Origin: Sinomonas sp. ASV486
GTDB taxonomy: Bacteria; Actinomycetota; Actinomycetes; Actinomycetales; Micrococcaceae
Reading direction: 5' to 3'
Assembly (NCBI RefSeq): GCF_030908215.1
Contig: NZ_JAVFJK010000018.1
Location: 1-46,236, forward strand
Length of the DNA: 46,236 nt
The translations under genes were made by a program, and so were the position numbers. The notes beneath the pieces are model-generated. The model was not told where the DNA came from. It worked only from the letters and a program-made list of their open reading frames with translations, and ran no database searches. This document shows, piece after piece, positions 35,687-44,733 of this stretch. Within the stretch, counting starts at the first letter, position 1. Every line of letters starts with the position of its first letter.

Positions 35687-38242
35687 ATGCCAGGGACGAA
35701 TCTCACCCGCTCGGAAGCCATCGAGAGGGCTGAGGCCATTCGGCACGTCGAGAGCTACCATGTCGAGCTCGACCTCACGCGCGGCGACCGCGTCTTCGGA
35801 TCGCGCACCACGGTGCGCTTCTCAGCGGCGGAGGGCGCGGCGTCCTTCATCGATGCCATCACCGCCGAGGTGCGCTCGGTGACGCTCAACGGGACCTCGC
35901 TCGACACAGCGCGGGTCAGCGACGGTGTCCGCATCCAGCTCCCCTCCCTCCAGGCCGAGAATGAGCTCGTGGTCGATGCTGACGCGCTCTACATGAACAC
36001 GGGCGAGGGCCTGCACCGGTTCGTCGACCCCGTGGACGGCGAGGTGTACCTCTACTCGCAGTTCGAGGTGCCCGACTCCCGCCGCATGTTCGCCGTCTTC
36101 GAGCAGCCCGACCTCAAGGCCCAGTTCCAGTTCACCGTGACGGCGCCGTCGCACTGGGAGGTCGTCTCCAACTCCCCCACGCCGGTGCCCGTCCGCGTGG
36201 CCGGCGAGGACGCGGCGTCCAGATGGGAGTTCGCACCGACGCCGCGGCTCTCGAGCTACATCACGGCGCTCATCGCCGGGCCCTACGAGAGCGTCACCGA
36301 CTCGCTCGTGAACTCGGCCGGCAGGACCGTTCCTCTCGGGATCTTCGCGCGGAAGTCCCTCATCCAGTACCTCGACGCGCAGAACATCTTCGGGATCACG
36401 AAGGCCGGGTTCGCGTTCTACGAGCGCGAGTTCGGGTGCGAGTACCCGTTCGAGAAGTACGACCAGCTGTTCGTCCCGGAGTTCAACGCTGGCGCCATGG
36501 AGAATGCTGGCGCCGTGACAATCCTCGAGAGCTACGTGTTCCGGTCCAAGCCGACCCAGGCCACCGTGGAGCGCCGGGCCATCACGGTCCTGCACGAGCT
36601 CGCCCATATGTGGTTCGGGGACCTCGTGACGATGCGCTGGTGGAATGACCTGTGGCTCAACGAATCCTTCGCGGAGTTCATGTCCCACCTCGCCGCCGCC
36701 GAGGGCACCGACTTCCGCCACGCGTGGACGACATTCGCCTCCGTCGAGAAGTCCTGGGCCTACCGCCAGGACCAGCTTCCGACCACGCACCCGATCTTCG
36801 CCGACATCAGGGACCTTGCGGACGTCGAGGTCAACTTCGACGGCATTACCTACGCCAAGGGCGCCTCCGTGCTCAAGCAGCTAGTCGCGTGGGTGGGCCA
36901 GGAGCACTTCATGGAGGGCGTCCGCCGGTACTTCGCCAAGCACGCCTGGGGCAACACCGAGCTCGGCGACCTCATGGCCGAGCTCGAGGCCGCGAGCGGG
37001 CGCGACCTGACCGCGTGGGGAACGGCATGGCTCGAGACGGCGGGGGTCAACACGCTCTCCCCTGAGATCGAGACGGACGACGCCGGGCGGATCGTCCGCT
37101 TCGCCGTGCGCCAGAGTGCCGTCCCCGCCTTTCCGACGATCCGACCGCACCGGCTGGGGGTCGGCTTCTACGACCGCGACGCCACGGGTGCCCTGGCACG
37201 CACGCACCGCACCGAGCTCGACGTTCACGGCGAGGTGACCGAGGTGCCCGAGCTGGCCGGCCTCGCCCGGCCGGCGCTCATCCTCCTGAACGACGACGAC
37301 CTCGCCTACGCCAAGGTGCGCCTCGATCCGGCTTCCCTCGCGACGGCAACGGCCAGCCTCAAGGACATCGCCGACAGCCTCCCCCGGGCGCTCGTCTGGG
37401 GTTCAGCCTGGGACGGCGCGCGAGACGCCGAGACTCCAGCGCGCGCCTACGTGGAGCTCGTGCTCTCCAACATCGGCGCAGAATCCGATGCCTCGGTGGT
37501 CCAGACGCTCCTGCGCCAGCTCGCGACAACGCTTGACTACTATGTAGCCGCCGGCGCCCAGTCCGAGGCCAAGCGCCGTGCGGCCGAGCGGCTCTGGGCC
37601 CTTGCACGCGAGGCCCATCCAGGCTCCGATTCCCAGCTGCAGTTCGTGAAGGCCTTCTCGGCCCTCGCGGCGACGGGGGACCATCTCGACGCCGTCGCGG
37701 GGCTGCTCGAGGGCTCACTGACCGTGCCCGGCCTCGAAGTGGATCAGGACCTCCGGTGGGAGCTCGTCGCGTCCCTTGCGGCAGGGGGCCGCGTCGACAG
37801 GGCCCGGATCGACGACGAGCTCGCCCGGGACAACACAGCGACCGGCCAATGCGCCGCGGCCCTCGCAACTGCCGCTCTGCCCACCGCGGAGGCCAAGGCG
37901 GAGGCGTGGGAGTCGATCGTGGTGCGGGGCACCCTGTCCAACGCGATCCAGCAGGCTGCCGTCAACGGGTTCGTTCGCACACACGACGCCGCTCTGCTCG
38001 CCCCCTATGCCGAGAAGTACTTCGCGGCCGTGCCGGGGATCGTCGCCGAGCGGACCCACGCCCTCGCCCAGCAGATCGTCGTCGGGCTCTACCCAGCCCA
38101 GCAGACGACACCCGCGACGCTCGAGGCCACCGACGCGTTTCTCGCGGCGCTCGGCGATGACCAGGCGGCCTTACGCCGCATGATGCTCGAGAACCGTGAC
38201 GGGGTGGCCCGGGCCCTTCGCGCTCAGGCCGCGGACCGCTAG
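35687..38242 (+). CDS. pepN: Aminopeptidase N (M1 family)
   Basis: An 851-residue zinc metallo-aminopeptidase trimming N-terminal residues of cytoplasmic peptides. It contains the exopeptidase motif GAMEN (in FNAGAMENAGAVTI) and the zinc site HELAH with the third ligand in NESFAEF. An ERAP1-like helical C-terminal domain follows. The ATG at 35687 has GGAGG five bases upstream. It is a likely consumer of ClpP products, and it lies in the same conserved block as clpP in mycobacteria. No signal peptide. Confidence 0.96.
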   Translation: MPGTNLTRSEAIERAEAIRHVESYHVELDLTRGDRVFGSRTTVRFSAAEGAASFIDAITAEVRSVTLNGTSLDTARVSDGVRIQLPSLQAENELVVDADALYMNTGEGLHRFVDPVDGEVYLYSQFEVPDSRRMFAVFEQPDLKAQFQFTVTAPSHWEVVSNSPTPVPVRVAGEDAASRWEFAPTPRLSSYITALIAGPYESVTDSLVNSAGRTVPLGIFARKSLIQYLDAQNIFGITKAGFAFYEREFGCEYPFEKYDQLFVPEFNAGAMENAGAVTILESYVFRSKPTQATVERRAITVLHELAHMWFGDLVTMRWWNDLWLNESFAEFMSHLAAAEGTDFRHAWTTFASVEKSWAYRQDQLPTTHPIFADIRDLADVEVNFDGITYAKGASVLKQLVAWVGQEHFMEGVRRYFAKHAWGNTELGDLMAELEAASGRDLTAWGTAWLETAGVNTLSPEIETDDAGRIVRFAVRQSAVPAFPTIRPHRLGVGFYDRDATGALARTHRTELDVHGEVTEVPELAGLARPALILLNDDDLAYAKVRLDPASLATATASLKDIADSLPRALVWGSAWDGARDAETPARAYVELVLSNIGAESDASVVQTLLRQLATTLDYYVAAGAQSEAKRRAAERLWALAREAHPGSDSQLQFVKAFSALAATGDHLDAVAGLLEGSLTVPGLEVDQDLRWELVASLAAGGRVDRARIDDELARDNTATGQCAAALATAALPTAEAKAEAWESIVVRGTLSNAIQQAAVNGFVRTHDAALLAPYAEKYFAAVPGIVAERTHALAQQIVVGLYPAQQTTPATLEATDAFLAALGDDQAALRRMMLENRDGVARALRAQAADR

Positions 38243-38253
38243 CCTGTGTGATC

Positions 38254-38718
38254 ATGGCGATCGGCGAGCACCACTACAGCGTGAACGTGACGTGGACGGG
38301 CAATCGGGGCACCGGGACGTCGGGCGTCCGTGATTTCAGCCGTGACCACGACGTCGCACTCCCGTACCTTCCAGTCTTGCCCGGAACCGCCGACCCGGCG
38401 TTCCGCGGCACACGTGACCGGTACAACCCCGAGCAGCTGCTGCTGACCGCCCTGGCCCAGTGCCACATGCTCAGCTATCTGTTCGAGGCGGCCCGGGCAG
38501 GCGTCGTCGTGACCGGATACGCGGACGAGGCCAGCGGAACGCTGCACGTCCACGGTCACGCCGGGGAGTTCTCCGAGGTCACGCTGCGGCCCCGCGTCGA
38601 GCTCGCCGACGAGTCCCAGCGGGACCTCGCGGACAGGCTCCACGACGACGCCCACGCGACATGCTTCATTGCGCGCTCGGTGAACTTCCCCGTGCGGCAC
38701 GAGCCGCGCGTGCCCTGA
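38254..38718 (+). CDS. OsmC family protein
   Basis: A 154-residue OsmC/Ohr-fold protein, probably a thiol peroxidase. It carries the two expected cysteines, one in LAQCHMLSYLF and one in HATCFIARSVNFPV. It starts GEHHYSVNVTWTG. The ATG at 38254 is preferred; GTG 38248 would add two residues. It begins 11 bases after pepN and is likely co-transcribed. The YNPEQLLLTALAQC segment is typical of the single-domain actinobacterial subgroup. Whether it reduces organic peroxides cannot be told. Confidence 0.88.
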   Translation: MAIGEHHYSVNVTWTGNRGTGTSGVRDFSRDHDVALPYLPVLPGTADPAFRGTRDRYNPEQLLLTALAQCHMLSYLFEAARAGVVVTGYADEASGTLHVHGHAGEFSEVTLRPRVELADESQRDLADRLHDDAHATCFIARSVNFPVRHEPRVP

Positions 38719-38779
38719 GCCCCCGGCAGCTCGATAGGGTGGGAGGGCCATCCGTCCCCAGACAAGGAGGCCCAAGACA

Positions 38780-39562
38780 GTGCCCTCTGCCCTGTCCATG
38801 TTCCTTTCAGTGATCCCGTCGAGCACGACGGCGCCCCCCGACCCGGCGCCGACAAGCGGCGCCTCGGGACCGGTACCGCTCACGTCAACAGAGCTGAACA
38901 CCGCAGTGTCGACCCTCAACCAGACGCTCCTCCAGGTCGCCATCGTGATCGGCGTGGGCCTCGTTGTCTGGCTTACGGCGACCTTTGTCATCAGGCAGAT
39001 CGTCAAGAGCGTCTTGGCCGGCCCCGTGCTCTCGGAGCGGCGCATCTTCAAGTGGGCGGCGCCGGCGCTTCGGGCTCTCGATTCCGAGCGCAGGGCACAG
39101 CGCGCCCGGACAATCGGGTCCCTGCTCAATTCCGTGGTCGCCGTGGTGATCACTACCATCGTGGTGATCTACGTGCTCAAGGCCCTGGGCGTCGACATCG
39201 CCCCGCTCCTCACGAGCGTCGGGATCCTCGGCGTCGCGATCGGCTTCGGCGCGCAGCAGCTCATCCGCGACTTCCTCGCCGGCATCTTCATCACGCTCGA
39301 AGACCAATACGGCATCGGTGACATCATCGAGACCGGAATGGGCGAGGTCACCGGCACCGTGGAATCCGTGGGCCTTCGGATCACGCGTGTGCGTGCTGAC
39401 GACGGGGTCATCTGGTACCTGCGCAATGGCGAGATCCTGCGCCTGGGCAACCGTTCGCAGGGGTCCTATGTGCCGCCGGTGCAGGAAGCGCCTGCTCCCG
39501 AGGATTCCGGCGAGCCAGTCGTCGAAGAAACCAGCAACGGAGGTCAGCGGTCCAGTGAGTGA
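38780..39562 (+). CDS. MscS-family mechanosensitive ion channel
   Basis: A 260-residue small-conductance channel that would open under hypo-osmotic stress. An extracytoplasmic N-terminus rich in Pro/Thr/Ser precedes three helices: VAIVIGVGLVVWLTATFVI, VVAVVITTIVVIYVLKAL and the pore-lining TM3, Gly/Ala-rich (SVGILGVAIGFGAQQLI). The beta domain segment FITLEDQYGIGDII is typical. It starts with GTG at 38780 with AAGGAGG nine bases upstream. The C-terminus is short and acidic, without the full vestibule domain of E. coli MscS. It overlaps glbO by eight bases. Confidence 0.92.
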   Translation: MPSALSMFLSVIPSSTTAPPDPAPTSGASGPVPLTSTELNTAVSTLNQTLLQVAIVIGVGLVVWLTATFVIRQIVKSVLAGPVLSERRIFKWAAPALRALDSERRAQRARTIGSLLNSVVAVVITTIVVIYVLKALGVDIAPLLTSVGILGVAIGFGAQQLIRDFLAGIFITLEDQYGIGDIIETGMGEVTGTVESVGLRITRVRADDGVIWYLRNGEILRLGNRSQGSYVPPVQEAPAPEDSGEPVVEETSNGGQRSSE

Positions 39563-39956
39563 ACCGACCAGCTCGGCGCAGAAGAGCTTCTACGAGCTCG
39601 TGGGAGGCCACGAGACCTTCGTCAAGCTCGTCGACGTCTTCTACGACGGCGTCGCGGACGACCCTCTCCTGCGCCCGATGTACCCCGAGGCAGACCTTGG
39701 CCCGGCCCGCCGCCGGCTCACCATGTTCCTCGAGCAGTACTGGGGCGGCCCCGGGACGTACAGCGCCGAGCGTGGGCATCCGCGGCTGCGCATGCGCCAT
39801 GTGCCGTTCACGGTGAATCCCGCGGCGCGCGACCGCTGGCTGCACCACATGCGCAGCGGCGTCGACGCGCTCGGACTGCCGCCCGTGTATGAGGCCACGC
39901 TGTGGGACTACCTCGACCGGGCCGCCCACTCCCTCGTCAACTCGTTCGACGACTGA
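39555..39956 (+). CDS. glbO: Group II truncated haemoglobin
   Basis: A 133-residue trHbO-type globin binding haem and O2. FYELVGGHETFVKLVDVFYDG provides helix B with its Tyr, and WGGPGTYSAERGHPRLRMRH leads to the proximal His in RMRHVPF. Trp G8 is in RDRWLHHM, and the C-terminal helix is VYEATLWDYLDRAAHSLV. The start is GTG at 39555 within the end of mscS, with GGAGG about 11 bases upstream. In mycobacteria glbO also lies close to pepN. Confidence 0.92.
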   Translation: MSEPTSSAQKSFYELVGGHETFVKLVDVFYDGVADDPLLRPMYPEADLGPARRRLTMFLEQYWGGPGTYSAERGHPRLRMRHVPFTVNPAARDRWLHHMRSGVDALGLPPVYEATLWDYLDRAAHSLVNSFDD

Positions 39957-39981
39957 ACATTCGACGACCGAGCAGTCAAAG

Positions 39982-40656
39982 CTAGAGGCGGGCGAGAACT
40001 GAGGGCCTCCTGCACAGGATGTGTCCGCGTCCCGACGAGAGCCTGACCCACGGACCGCACGTGAAGCGGAGAAGGTCCTCCCCCGCCGCCGCGAACCCGA
40101 GGACGTGCGCCGCGAACGCTGCGCCCAAGGGCACCCCCGGGCTCGATCCGAGGTCGCGGCCCCAGACGGCGGAGCGCACTCCGTGGACCATCGAGGCGCC
40201 CGGCCGGTCGGGGACGGTCCCGGCCACCTCGCCGATCCCGGCGGTGGCCTCCGTGAGAATGTCGTCGCCGCTGATCGCACCCTGAGGCTCCCACGGCCCC
40301 CGCGGCGGGCTCACCGCGGCCCAGGACGCCCGCACGTGCGTCGGCGGCAGCTCGAGCACGGTCCCCGTCTCGCCGAGCCGCGCGAGACGGTCGAAGACCG
40401 AGGCCATGGACACAATCGCATCCGCGTGCACCGGCTGGGCCAGCGCCATGGTTCTGAGGCCGAGGACCGTCGGCGTGGCCTCGCCAAGGATGCGCGGGCC
40501 GAGGACGCACACGTAGGCGGCGAGGACGCCCCCCACCGCCTGCAGGCGCACGGCACCGTCCTCGACCGCACGTGCCCGCAAAAGGAAGATCCGCAGATCA
40601 GCGACGGCTTGCGGATCCCCGAGATCGAGCGAACCGTCCAGGACTGGGGTGCTCAT
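39982..40656 (-). CDS. Conserved actinobacterial protein, function unknown
   Basis: A 224-residue soluble protein with no domain I recognise. It has an Ala/Leu-rich N-terminal half (VADLRIFLLRARAVEDGAV, VRLQAVGGVLAAYVCVLG) and a Gly-rich C-terminal half ending in FTCGPWVRLSSGRGHILCRR. The ATG overlaps the thioesterase stop in an ATGA arrangement, so the two are translationally coupled and may work together. Convergent with glbO. A catabolic-operon accessory role is only a guess. Confidence 0.75.
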   Translation of the reverse strand: MSTPVLDGSLDLGDPQAVADLRIFLLRARAVEDGAVRLQAVGGVLAAYVCVLGPRILGEATPTVLGLRTMALAQPVHADAIVSMASVFDRLARLGETGTVLELPPTHVRASWAAVSPPRGPWEPQGAISGDDILTEATAGIGEVAGTVPDRPGASMVHGVRSAVWGRDLGSSPGVPLGAAFAAHVLGFAAAGEDLLRFTCGPWVRLSSGRGHILCRRPSVLARL

Positions 40657-41165
40657 GGGCGCACACTCTCGATCGGGAGCGGGGGTCTGCGGCGGAACGG
40701 CACGTCCGGACCGGCAAACTCGGCGAATTCGGCGCGCATGGCGTCCGGAAGCCGAACTGGGCGGCCGGTCTCGCGGCTCACGAGCACCATAGAGGTCGAG
40801 CAGTTGGCACACGTGCTCCCGTCCTGCGGATCGACGACGGTGTAGCCGAGGTCGAAACTGGAACCGCCCACGCGGGTCACCCAGAGGTCAACGAACACAG
40901 GCTCACGCCGATACATGAGGGGCGCGAGGTACTCGATCTCGTGCCGCCCCACCAGGGTGAAGTTCGCCGCGGTCACGAGATCAGCAAGGGTCGCCGCGTT
41001 CTCGCTCCCGGCCTCCGGCGCTGGCGGTGCGGTCCTGAGGGGCGCGTGAATCCAGTGGACGCGGGCATCCTCGAGAAACTGCAGGAAGCGCACATTGTTC
41101 ACATGGCCGTAGGAGTCGACGTCGCCGAAGCGCAGCTGAAGGGGAAACCGGTACGCGGAGGGCAT
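40653..41165 (-). CDS. 4HBT-type acyl-CoA thioesterase
   Basis: A 170-residue single hot-dog protein of the YbgC/FadM kind, hydrolysing acyl-CoA. The signature RFGDVDSYGHVNNVRFLQF contains the catalytic Asp. A beta-rich core follows (VGRHEIEYLAPLMYRREPV and SSFDLGYTVVD). The ATG at 41165 has a weak Shine-Dalgarno site. Divergent from tesB at 82 bases, and coupled to the unknown gene downstream. A thioesterase near ettA is also found in mycobacteria (Rv2475c, from memory). Confidence 0.9.
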   Translation of the reverse strand: MPSAYRFPLQLRFGDVDSYGHVNNVRFLQFLEDARVHWIHAPLRTAPPAPEAGSENAATLADLVTAANFTLVGRHEIEYLAPLMYRREPVFVDLWVTRVGGSSFDLGYTVVDPQDGSTCANCSTSMVLVSRETGRPVRLPDAMRAEFAEFAGPDVPFRRRPPLPIESVRP

Positions 41166-41247
41166 AGATCCATCTTGCCACCACGGCGTCCCGGCCCCGT
41201 GCGGGTCACGTTGGCCGCACGGGCACCGGGCGTCTAGTCTCGGTCCC

Positions 41248-42150
41248 ATGACATCACCCGTCCGGCCCGCGGGGCCCACCGGAACGCTGCTGACCCTCCT
41301 CGATCTCGACAATCTGGGCGGAGCGCGAACCGACAAGGACGTCTTCGTGGGCCCGAGCGAACGCCAGCCACGCCATCGGGTCTTCGGTGGCCAAGTGCTC
41401 GCCCAGAGCCTCATCGCCGCGTCGCGGACGGTCACGGAGGATCGGCCGGTGCATTCGATCCACGCATACTTCCTCCGGCCCGGCGATGCCGACAAGTCCA
41501 TCACGTTCGGCGTCGAGAGACTCCGCGACGGACGCTCGTTCTCCGCGCGCCAGGTGCACGCGTATCAGGACGGCAACCCGATCCTGTCGATGATCGCGTC
41601 CTTCCAGGTCGAGTCGGAGGGAATCGAGCACCAGTCGACCATGCCGCAGGGCATCCCGGACCCGGAATCGCTCCCGAGCACCGCCGATCTCCTAGGGTCC
41701 ATCGACCATCCCGTGGCCCAGTACTGGGCGTACGACCGCCCCTTCGACGTCCGGCACGTTGATCCCGCGATCTACGTCTCCGCCGCCAGCCCTCAGGTGG
41801 CACGGAACGCGGTCTGGATGAAGACCATCGAACCGATGCCCGACGACGATACCCTGCACCGGGCGGCGCTCGCCTTCGCGAGTGACTACACCGTGCTCGA
41901 ACCCGTCCTTCGCCGCCACGGGCTGTCCTGGATCACACCCGGCATGAGCGTTGCGAGCCTGGATCACGCGATGTGGTGGCACCGGCCTGTACGGGTGGAC
42001 GAGTGGCTCCTCTATGTCCAGGAGTCGCCGAGCGCGCAGGGTGCCCGCGCACTCGGCACGGGGAAGATCTTCAACCGCAGCGGCGTGCACGTCGCGAGCG
42101 TGGCGCAGGAGGGCATGATCCGGCTTCCGTACATGGAAGGCCCGGCCTGA
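41248..42150 (+). CDS. tesB: Acyl-CoA thioesterase II
   Basis: A 300-residue double hot-dog thioesterase hydrolysing medium and long acyl-CoA. Motifs are RVFGGQVLAQSLIAASRTV, HSIHAYFLRPGD and RSFSARQVHAYQDG in the first half, and SLDHAMWWHRPVRVDEWLLY in the second, where an Asp-containing motif contributes to the active site. Length agrees with TesB. It is transcribed away from the 4HBT thioesterase, and the pair suggests control of the acyl-CoA pool. It ends at a strong terminator. Confidence 0.93.
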   Translation: MTSPVRPAGPTGTLLTLLDLDNLGGARTDKDVFVGPSERQPRHRVFGGQVLAQSLIAASRTVTEDRPVHSIHAYFLRPGDADKSITFGVERLRDGRSFSARQVHAYQDGNPILSMIASFQVESEGIEHQSTMPQGIPDPESLPSTADLLGSIDHPVAQYWAYDRPFDVRHVDPAIYVSAASPQVARNAVWMKTIEPMPDDDTLHRAALAFASDYTVLEPVLRRHGLSWITPGMSVASLDHAMWWHRPVRVDEWLLYVQESPSAQGARALGTGKIFNRSGVHVASVAQEGMIRLPYMEGPA

Positions 42151-42162
42151 GCAGGCCCGACT

Positions 42163-42205
42163 GAGACGCAAGGCCGGTCCCGACACGGGACCGGCCTTGC
42201 GTCTC
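42163..42205. terminator. Bidirectional terminator between tesB and ettA
   Basis: A perfect 20-bp stem (42163-42182 with 42186-42205, starting GAGACGCAAGGCC) with a 3-nt loop lies between convergent genes. The tail is TCCTGCG rather than a T-tract. Confidence 0.8.
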
Positions 42206-42235
42206 CTGCGCAGGAGCGTCCGCCACTCTGGGCAG

Positions 42236-43918
42236 TCAGTCGCGCCTGAGCTTGCGGTGCGTCACGCGGTGCGGCTTCGCCGCGTCGGCCCCGAGACGCT
42301 CGACCTTGTTCTCCTCGTAGGATTCGAAGTTGCCTTCGAACCAGTACCAGTTGGCCTCGTCCTCATCGGTGCCCTCGTAGGCGAGGATGTGGGTCGCGAC
42401 CCGGTCCAGGAACCAGCGGTCGTGCGAGACGACGACAGCACAGCCCGGGAATTCGAGCAGCGCGTTCTCGAGGCTTGAGAGCGTCTCGACATCGAGGTCG
42501 TTGGTGGGCTCGTCAAGGAGCAGGAGGTTGCCGCCCTGCTTGAGCGTCAGAGCCAGGTTGAGGCGGTTGCGCTCGCCGCCCGAGAGGACACCGGCCTTCT
42601 TCTGCTGGTCCGGGCCCTTGAAGCCGAACGCTGAGACATAGGCGCGCGAGGGCATCTCGACCTGGCCGACCTGGATGTGGTCGAGCCCGTCCGAGACGAC
42701 CTCCCAGAGCGTCTTGTTGGGGTCGATGCCGCCGCGGGACTGGTCCACATAGGAGATCTTGACCGAGTCACCGATCCTGAGGTCGCCGCCGTCGAGTGGC
42801 TCGAGGCCCACGAGGGTCTTGAACAGAGTCGTCTTGCCGACGCCGTTCGGGCCGATCACTCCGACAATGCCGTTGCGCGGGAGCGAGAAGGAGAGCCCGT
42901 CGATCAGGACGCGGTCGCCGAAGCCCTTCTTGAGACCCTTGGCCTCGATGACAAGCTGGCCGAGGCGAGGGCCCGGCGGGATCTGGATCTCCTCGAAGTC
43001 GAGCTTGCGCGTGCGCTCGGCCTCCGCGGCCATCTCCTCGTACCGGGCGAGGCGGGCCTTGGACTTGGTCTGGCGGCCCTTGGCGTTCGAGCGGACCCAG
43101 TCGAGCTCCTCGGAGAGACGCTTGGCCATCTTGGCGTCCTTCTTGCCCTGGACTTCGAGGCGCGCACGCTTCTTCTCGAGATAGGTCGAGTAGTTGCCCT
43201 CGTACGGGTAGAGACGCCCACGGTCCACCTCACAGATCCACTCGGCAACGTGGTCGAGGAAGTAGCGATCGTGGGTCACGGCCAGCACTGCCCCGGGGTA
43301 CGCGGAGAGGTGCTGCTCGAGCCAGAGGACGCTCTCGGCGTCGAGGTGGTTGGTCGGCTCGTCGAGCAGGAGCAGATCCGGCTTCTGCAGGAGCAGCTTG
43401 CACAGTGCCACACGACGGCGCTCGCCACCGGAGAGCACCTTGACGTCGGCGTCCGGTGGCGGGCAGCGCAGCGCGTCCATTGCCTGCTCGAGCTGGGAGT
43501 CGAGGTCCCATGCGTCTGCGGCGTCGATGGCCTCCTGGAGCTTGCCCATCTCCTCGAGCAGCGCGTCGTAGTCCGCGTCCGGGCTCGCCATCTCTTCGGA
43601 GATCTCGTTGAACCGCTGGATCTTCCCGTAGATCTCGCCAACGCCCTCCTGGACGTTGCCGAGGACGGTCTTCTCCTCGTTCAGCGGGGGCTCCTGGAGG
43701 AGGATGCCGACCGAATAGCCCGCCGAGAGCCGGGCCTCGCCATTGGAAGGCGTGTCGAGACCGGCCATGATCTTGAGGATGGTCGACTTGCCGGCACCGT
43801 TCGGACCCACGACACCGATCTTGGCGCCGGGGAAGAACGACATGCTCACGTCGTCGAGGATGACCTTGTCGCCCACAGCCTTGCGGGCCTTGGTCATGGT
43901 GTAGATGAATTCCGCCAT
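42236..43918 (-). CDS. ettA: Energy-dependent translational throttle protein EttA (ABC-F)
   Basis: A 560-residue ABC-F ATPase that binds the ribosomal E site and gates the first elongation step by ATP level. There are two ABC domains: Walker A GPNGAGKST and GPNGVGKTT, signatures LSGGERRRVALCKL and LSGGERNRLNLAL, and Walker B regions LLLLDEPTNHLD and LLLLDEPTNDLD. The linker between them (WVRSNAKGRQTKSKARLARY) is the tRNA-contacting motif. The ATG at 43918 (MAEFIYTMTKARK) is chosen over 43942. Downstream of ssb, across a terminator hairpin. Confidence 0.96.
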   Translation of the reverse strand: MAEFIYTMTKARKAVGDKVILDDVSMSFFPGAKIGVVGPNGAGKSTILKIMAGLDTPSNGEARLSAGYSVGILLQEPPLNEEKTVLGNVQEGVGEIYGKIQRFNEISEEMASPDADYDALLEEMGKLQEAIDAADAWDLDSQLEQAMDALRCPPPDADVKVLSGGERRRVALCKLLLQKPDLLLLDEPTNHLDAESVLWLEQHLSAYPGAVLAVTHDRYFLDHVAEWICEVDRGRLYPYEGNYSTYLEKKRARLEVQGKKDAKMAKRLSEELDWVRSNAKGRQTKSKARLARYEEMAAEAERTRKLDFEEIQIPPGPRLGQLVIEAKGLKKGFGDRVLIDGLSFSLPRNGIVGVIGPNGVGKTTLFKTLVGLEPLDGGDLRIGDSVKISYVDQSRGGIDPNKTLWEVVSDGLDHIQVGQVEMPSRAYVSAFGFKGPDQQKKAGVLSGGERNRLNLALTLKQGGNLLLLDEPTNDLDVETLSSLENALLEFPGCAVVVSHDRWFLDRVATHILAYEGTDEDEANWYWFEGNFESYEENKVERLGADAAKPHRVTHRKLRRD

Positions 43919-43969
43919 GACCATCAATCTACTGGGTACCACGGACTATCACACATCCGTGCCAGACTC

Positions 43970-44008
43970 GGGGAAGGCCCCCGTGCTGTTGGAGCACGAG
44001 GCCTCCCC
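43970..44008 (-). terminator. Terminator hairpin after ssb
   Basis: GGGGA plus GGCC on one side pair with GGCC-TCCCC on the other; the inner arms GTGCT/AGCAC close a 5-nt loop. It lies between the ssb stop and the ettA start. Confidence 0.6.
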
Positions 44009-44023
44009 GGTCCCTGCAGCCGC

Positions 44024-44641
44024 TCACGCCGACAGAAGGCGCCCCTCGGGACCCATCACCTCCCCAGCCCTGTCGCTCTGAGCAGGCGGCTCCGCGCCCT
44101 CGTACGCGGCACCTGTCCCGTTCGGGCCGAGGAACTCGTGGTCCTCGCCGAAGTCCTCCGGCTCAGGACCGAAGAGTTCGTCGGGCCCCGGGTTGCCCGC
44201 GATCTCTCCGGTGGCCGGATCAACAGCCCCGATCCCCTCGACCTGAGTTGTGCTCCGCAGCGAGGGCCCGCGGTCTGCCTCGTCCCGGCGCCGGTTCCAC
44301 CGCGCGATCCCGAGCGCGAGGTCGTGGCCGAGCGAAGTGGCCACCAGGTCTGCCTCCGTCCCGAAGGTGCCGTCCGTGCGCTGGAAGCTCCTGATCTGCA
44401 GCCGGCCCAGGACGATGATGCGCTGGCCCTTGTGGACGCTCTCGGCGACATTGTCCGCGATGTGGCCGTAGCACGCGACGTTGTACCAGCTCGTGTGCCC
44501 GTCCACCCACGACTGCCTCTCGCGGTCGAACCTCCGCTCGTTGACGGACATGCGGAACCTCGAATAGGGCGTGTTGTGCTTCGTGAGCCCCATGGTGGGC
44601 TCGGTGCCGACCCAGCCGCGCAGCGTGATCATGTCGTTCAT
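44024..44641 (-). CDS. ssb: Single-stranded DNA-binding protein paralogue
   Basis: A 205-residue SSB-family protein. An N-terminal OB fold (ITLRGWVGTEPTMG, RFRMSVNERRFDRERQSW, WYNVACYGHIADNVAESV, RIIVLGRLQIRSFQRTDG) is followed by an acidic Gly/Pro/Glu-rich tail. The tail ends EGRLLSA and lacks the canonical DDDIPF-type tip, so it may not recruit the usual SSB partners. The ATG at 44641 has GGAGG about six bases upstream. Mycobacteria have such a second SSB near ettA (Rv2478c, from memory), distinct from the replication SSB beside rpsF. Confidence 0.9.
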   Translation of the reverse strand: MNDMITLRGWVGTEPTMGLTKHNTPYSRFRMSVNERRFDRERQSWVDGHTSWYNVACYGHIADNVAESVHKGQRIIVLGRLQIRSFQRTDGTFGTEADLVATSLGHDLALGIARWNRRRDEADRGPSLRSTTQVEGIGAVDPATGEIAGNPGPDELFGPEPEDFGEDHEFLGPNGTGAAYEGAEPPAQSDRAGEVMGPEGRLLSA

Positions 44642-44733
44642 CTCTCGACCTCCAGTCCGTGGCCGCCCCGACGGGGGGACCTGGATTCAGGGTGTCCCGC
44701 CCTGGAGCCGTGAAGAAGCACCGTCTGCCTGCA

